A stretch of DNA of 13,299 nt from CAYQDB01 sp964416195. Lineage in GTDB: Bacteria > Zixibacteria > MSB-5A5 > GN15 > FEB-12. The stretch's first letter is position 1; each line of letters begins with the position of its first letter. Location of the stretch: NCBI GenBank assembly GCA_964416195.1, contig CAYQDB010000043.1, positions 1 through 13,299 on the forward strand, read 5' to 3'. A model generated the notes under the pieces. It searched no databases. It saw only the letters and a list, made by a program, of their open reading frames with translations, and was not told the origin of the DNA. This document shows positions 12,463 through 13,299 of this stretch, piece by piece. The position numbers and the translations under genes were made by a program.

Positions 12463-13299
12463 ACAAAGCATTCCTCTCTTTGATATAGCCCTATCGTCAA
12501 GGGCAAAGAGGGAAGTGACATCAACGCTGGCATCAGGATGGCTTACGACGGGGCCAAAGGTAGCGGCCTTCGAGCAAGCCGTCTGTCGGTATCTGAATGT
12601 GAAGTACGCGGCGGCGGTGAATTCTGCGACTGCCGGACTCTACCTAGTGCTGAAGGCACTGGGAGCAGGAAAAGGAAAAGAGATTGTAACCACCCCCTTC
12701 ACATTCATCTCCGCAATCGAGGCTATCATGATGACCGGAGCCAAGCCCGTCTTTGCCGATATTGATCCACACACTCTCGACCTCGATCCCCATGAAGCTG
12801 CACGAAAAGTATCCAACCGAACGATTGCCATTGTACCTGCCGACATTGCCGGTTATCCGGCGAACTACCAACTGCTGAAGCATGTTGCTGCCGAGCACTC
12901 GCTCTACCTCGTTGCCGACGCTGCGCATTCTTTTGGCGCCACCTATCGAAATAGGACTGTCCCCAACCTGGCCGATGCGGCGATCTTCTCATTTTACTCC
13001 ACGAAGAATCTCACGTGTGGAGAAGGCGGCATGGTGGTGTCGCGGCACAGGCGACTTATCGAAAAGGTCAAGCGCCTGTCCCTGCATGGCTTAACTGCTG
13101 GTGCTTACGAGCGTAAACAGAGAAACAAGTGGGAATACGACGTTGTTGATTTCGGCTTCAAGGGGAATATGTCAGATATCCATGCCGCCGTCGGGCTGGG
13201 GCAGTTATCGATTTTCGAAAAGGATCAAGCCAAACGTGCCGCTCTTGCCGAACGATACATGAAAAAACTTGCCGGCTTGTCCGATTTCCTGGAGCTACC
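12443..13299 (+). CDS. DegT/DnrJ/EryC1/StrS sugar aminotransferase, partial
   Basis: The frame opens at ATG 12443, inside the end of the glycosyltransferase gene (20-base overlap), and stays open for 285 codons to the window edge, so the C-terminus is missing. It encodes a PLP-dependent aminotransferase that adds an amino group to a keto-sugar nucleotide. Visible motifs are IPLFDIALSSR (10-20), SGWLTTGPKVAAFEQ (31-45), AVNSATAGLYLVL (58-70), TTPFTFISAIEAI (83-95), PVFADIDP (102-109), VADAAHSFGA (157-166, D159 for the PLP ring nitrogen), FYSTKNLTCGEGGMV (184-198, with K188 as the Schiff-base lysine) and GFKGNMSDIHAAVGLGQL (238-255). The second half of the family's usual 370-400 residues lies beyond the window. 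It fits amino-sugar synthesis alongside the epimerase and acetyltransferase. Confidence 0.9.
   Translation, partial: MKTSQGKQSIPLFDIALSSRAKREVTSTLASGWLTTGPKVAAFEQAVCRYLNVKYAAAVNSATAGLYLVLKALGAGKGKEIVTTPFTFISAIEAIMMTGAKPVFADIDPHTLDLDPHEAARKVSNRTIAIVPADIAGYPANYQLLKHVAAEHSLYLVADAAHSFGATYRNRTVPNLADAAIFSFYSTKNLTCGEGGMVVSRHRRLIEKVKRLSLHGLTAGAYERKQRNKWEYDVVDFGFKGNMSDIHAAVGLGQLSIFEKDQAKRAALAERYMKKLAGLSDFLEL

Noticed and set aside
12538..12765. 75-codon plus-strand open frame
   Set aside because: It lies in another frame of the aminotransferase, whose motifs are continuous across this interval.

Overview
The window looks like a chromosomal segment of a Gram-negative-type bacterium of intermediate GC. 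One gene encodes a signal-peptide-bearing outer-membrane beta-barrel protein, and the right two thirds is a surface-polysaccharide locus. Dispersed hairpin repeats fill the left intergenic stretches. I cannot assign a taxon from sequence alone; an uncultured FCB-type lineage is only a guess.

Left part (1-3138). The first kilobase has no convincing gene, but it has a promoter-like box (258-286) and a strong terminator-like hairpin (738-762). Two small overlapping genes of unknown function follow (995-1222 and 1215-1550, the second a three-helix membrane protein), then a zinc-ribbon protein (1750-2241). The stretch 2242-3138 is gene-free and rich in repeats: three short direct repeats with the core CCCGTCAGGG, a nested palindromic element, a minus-strand T-run hairpin, and a 61-base block that recurs in front of the epimerase gene.

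Middle (3139-3855, minus strand). An outer-membrane beta-barrel protein has a good ribosome site and its own terminator (3087-3108). It diverges from the polysaccharide locus.

Polysaccharide locus (4103 to the window end, plus strand). The order is: non-hydrolysing UDP-N-acetylhexosamine 2-epimerase; Wzx-type flippase; LicC-like sugar/alcohol-phosphate nucleotidyltransferase (start overlaps the flippase stop); CDP-glycerol glycerophosphotransferase-like enzyme; a remnant of a GT4 glycosyltransferase; an AAC(3)/YokD-family N-acetyltransferase; a palindromic MITE-like element; a NodB/CE4-type polysaccharide deacetylase; an intact GT4 glycosyltransferase; and the start of a DegT/DnrJ/EryC1/StrS sugar aminotransferase cut by the window edge. 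Together these could make activated amino sugars, assemble and flip a lipid-linked repeat unit, and decorate it with a phospho-alcohol and with acetyl groups that are added or removed. No polymerase, chain-length regulator or initiating transferase is visible, so the locus must continue to the right or be completed elsewhere.

The most unusual sequence-level observation is the repeat of the epimerase promoter and start. Positions 2936-2996 and 4060-4120 align without gaps at 48 of 61 bases. Both keep TTGA(A/G)C, a 17-base spacer, TATATT and then an ATG five bases later. This geometry predicts a leaderless mRNA for the epimerase and a second, orphan copy of the same promoter pointing into the 3' side of the outer-membrane protein gene.
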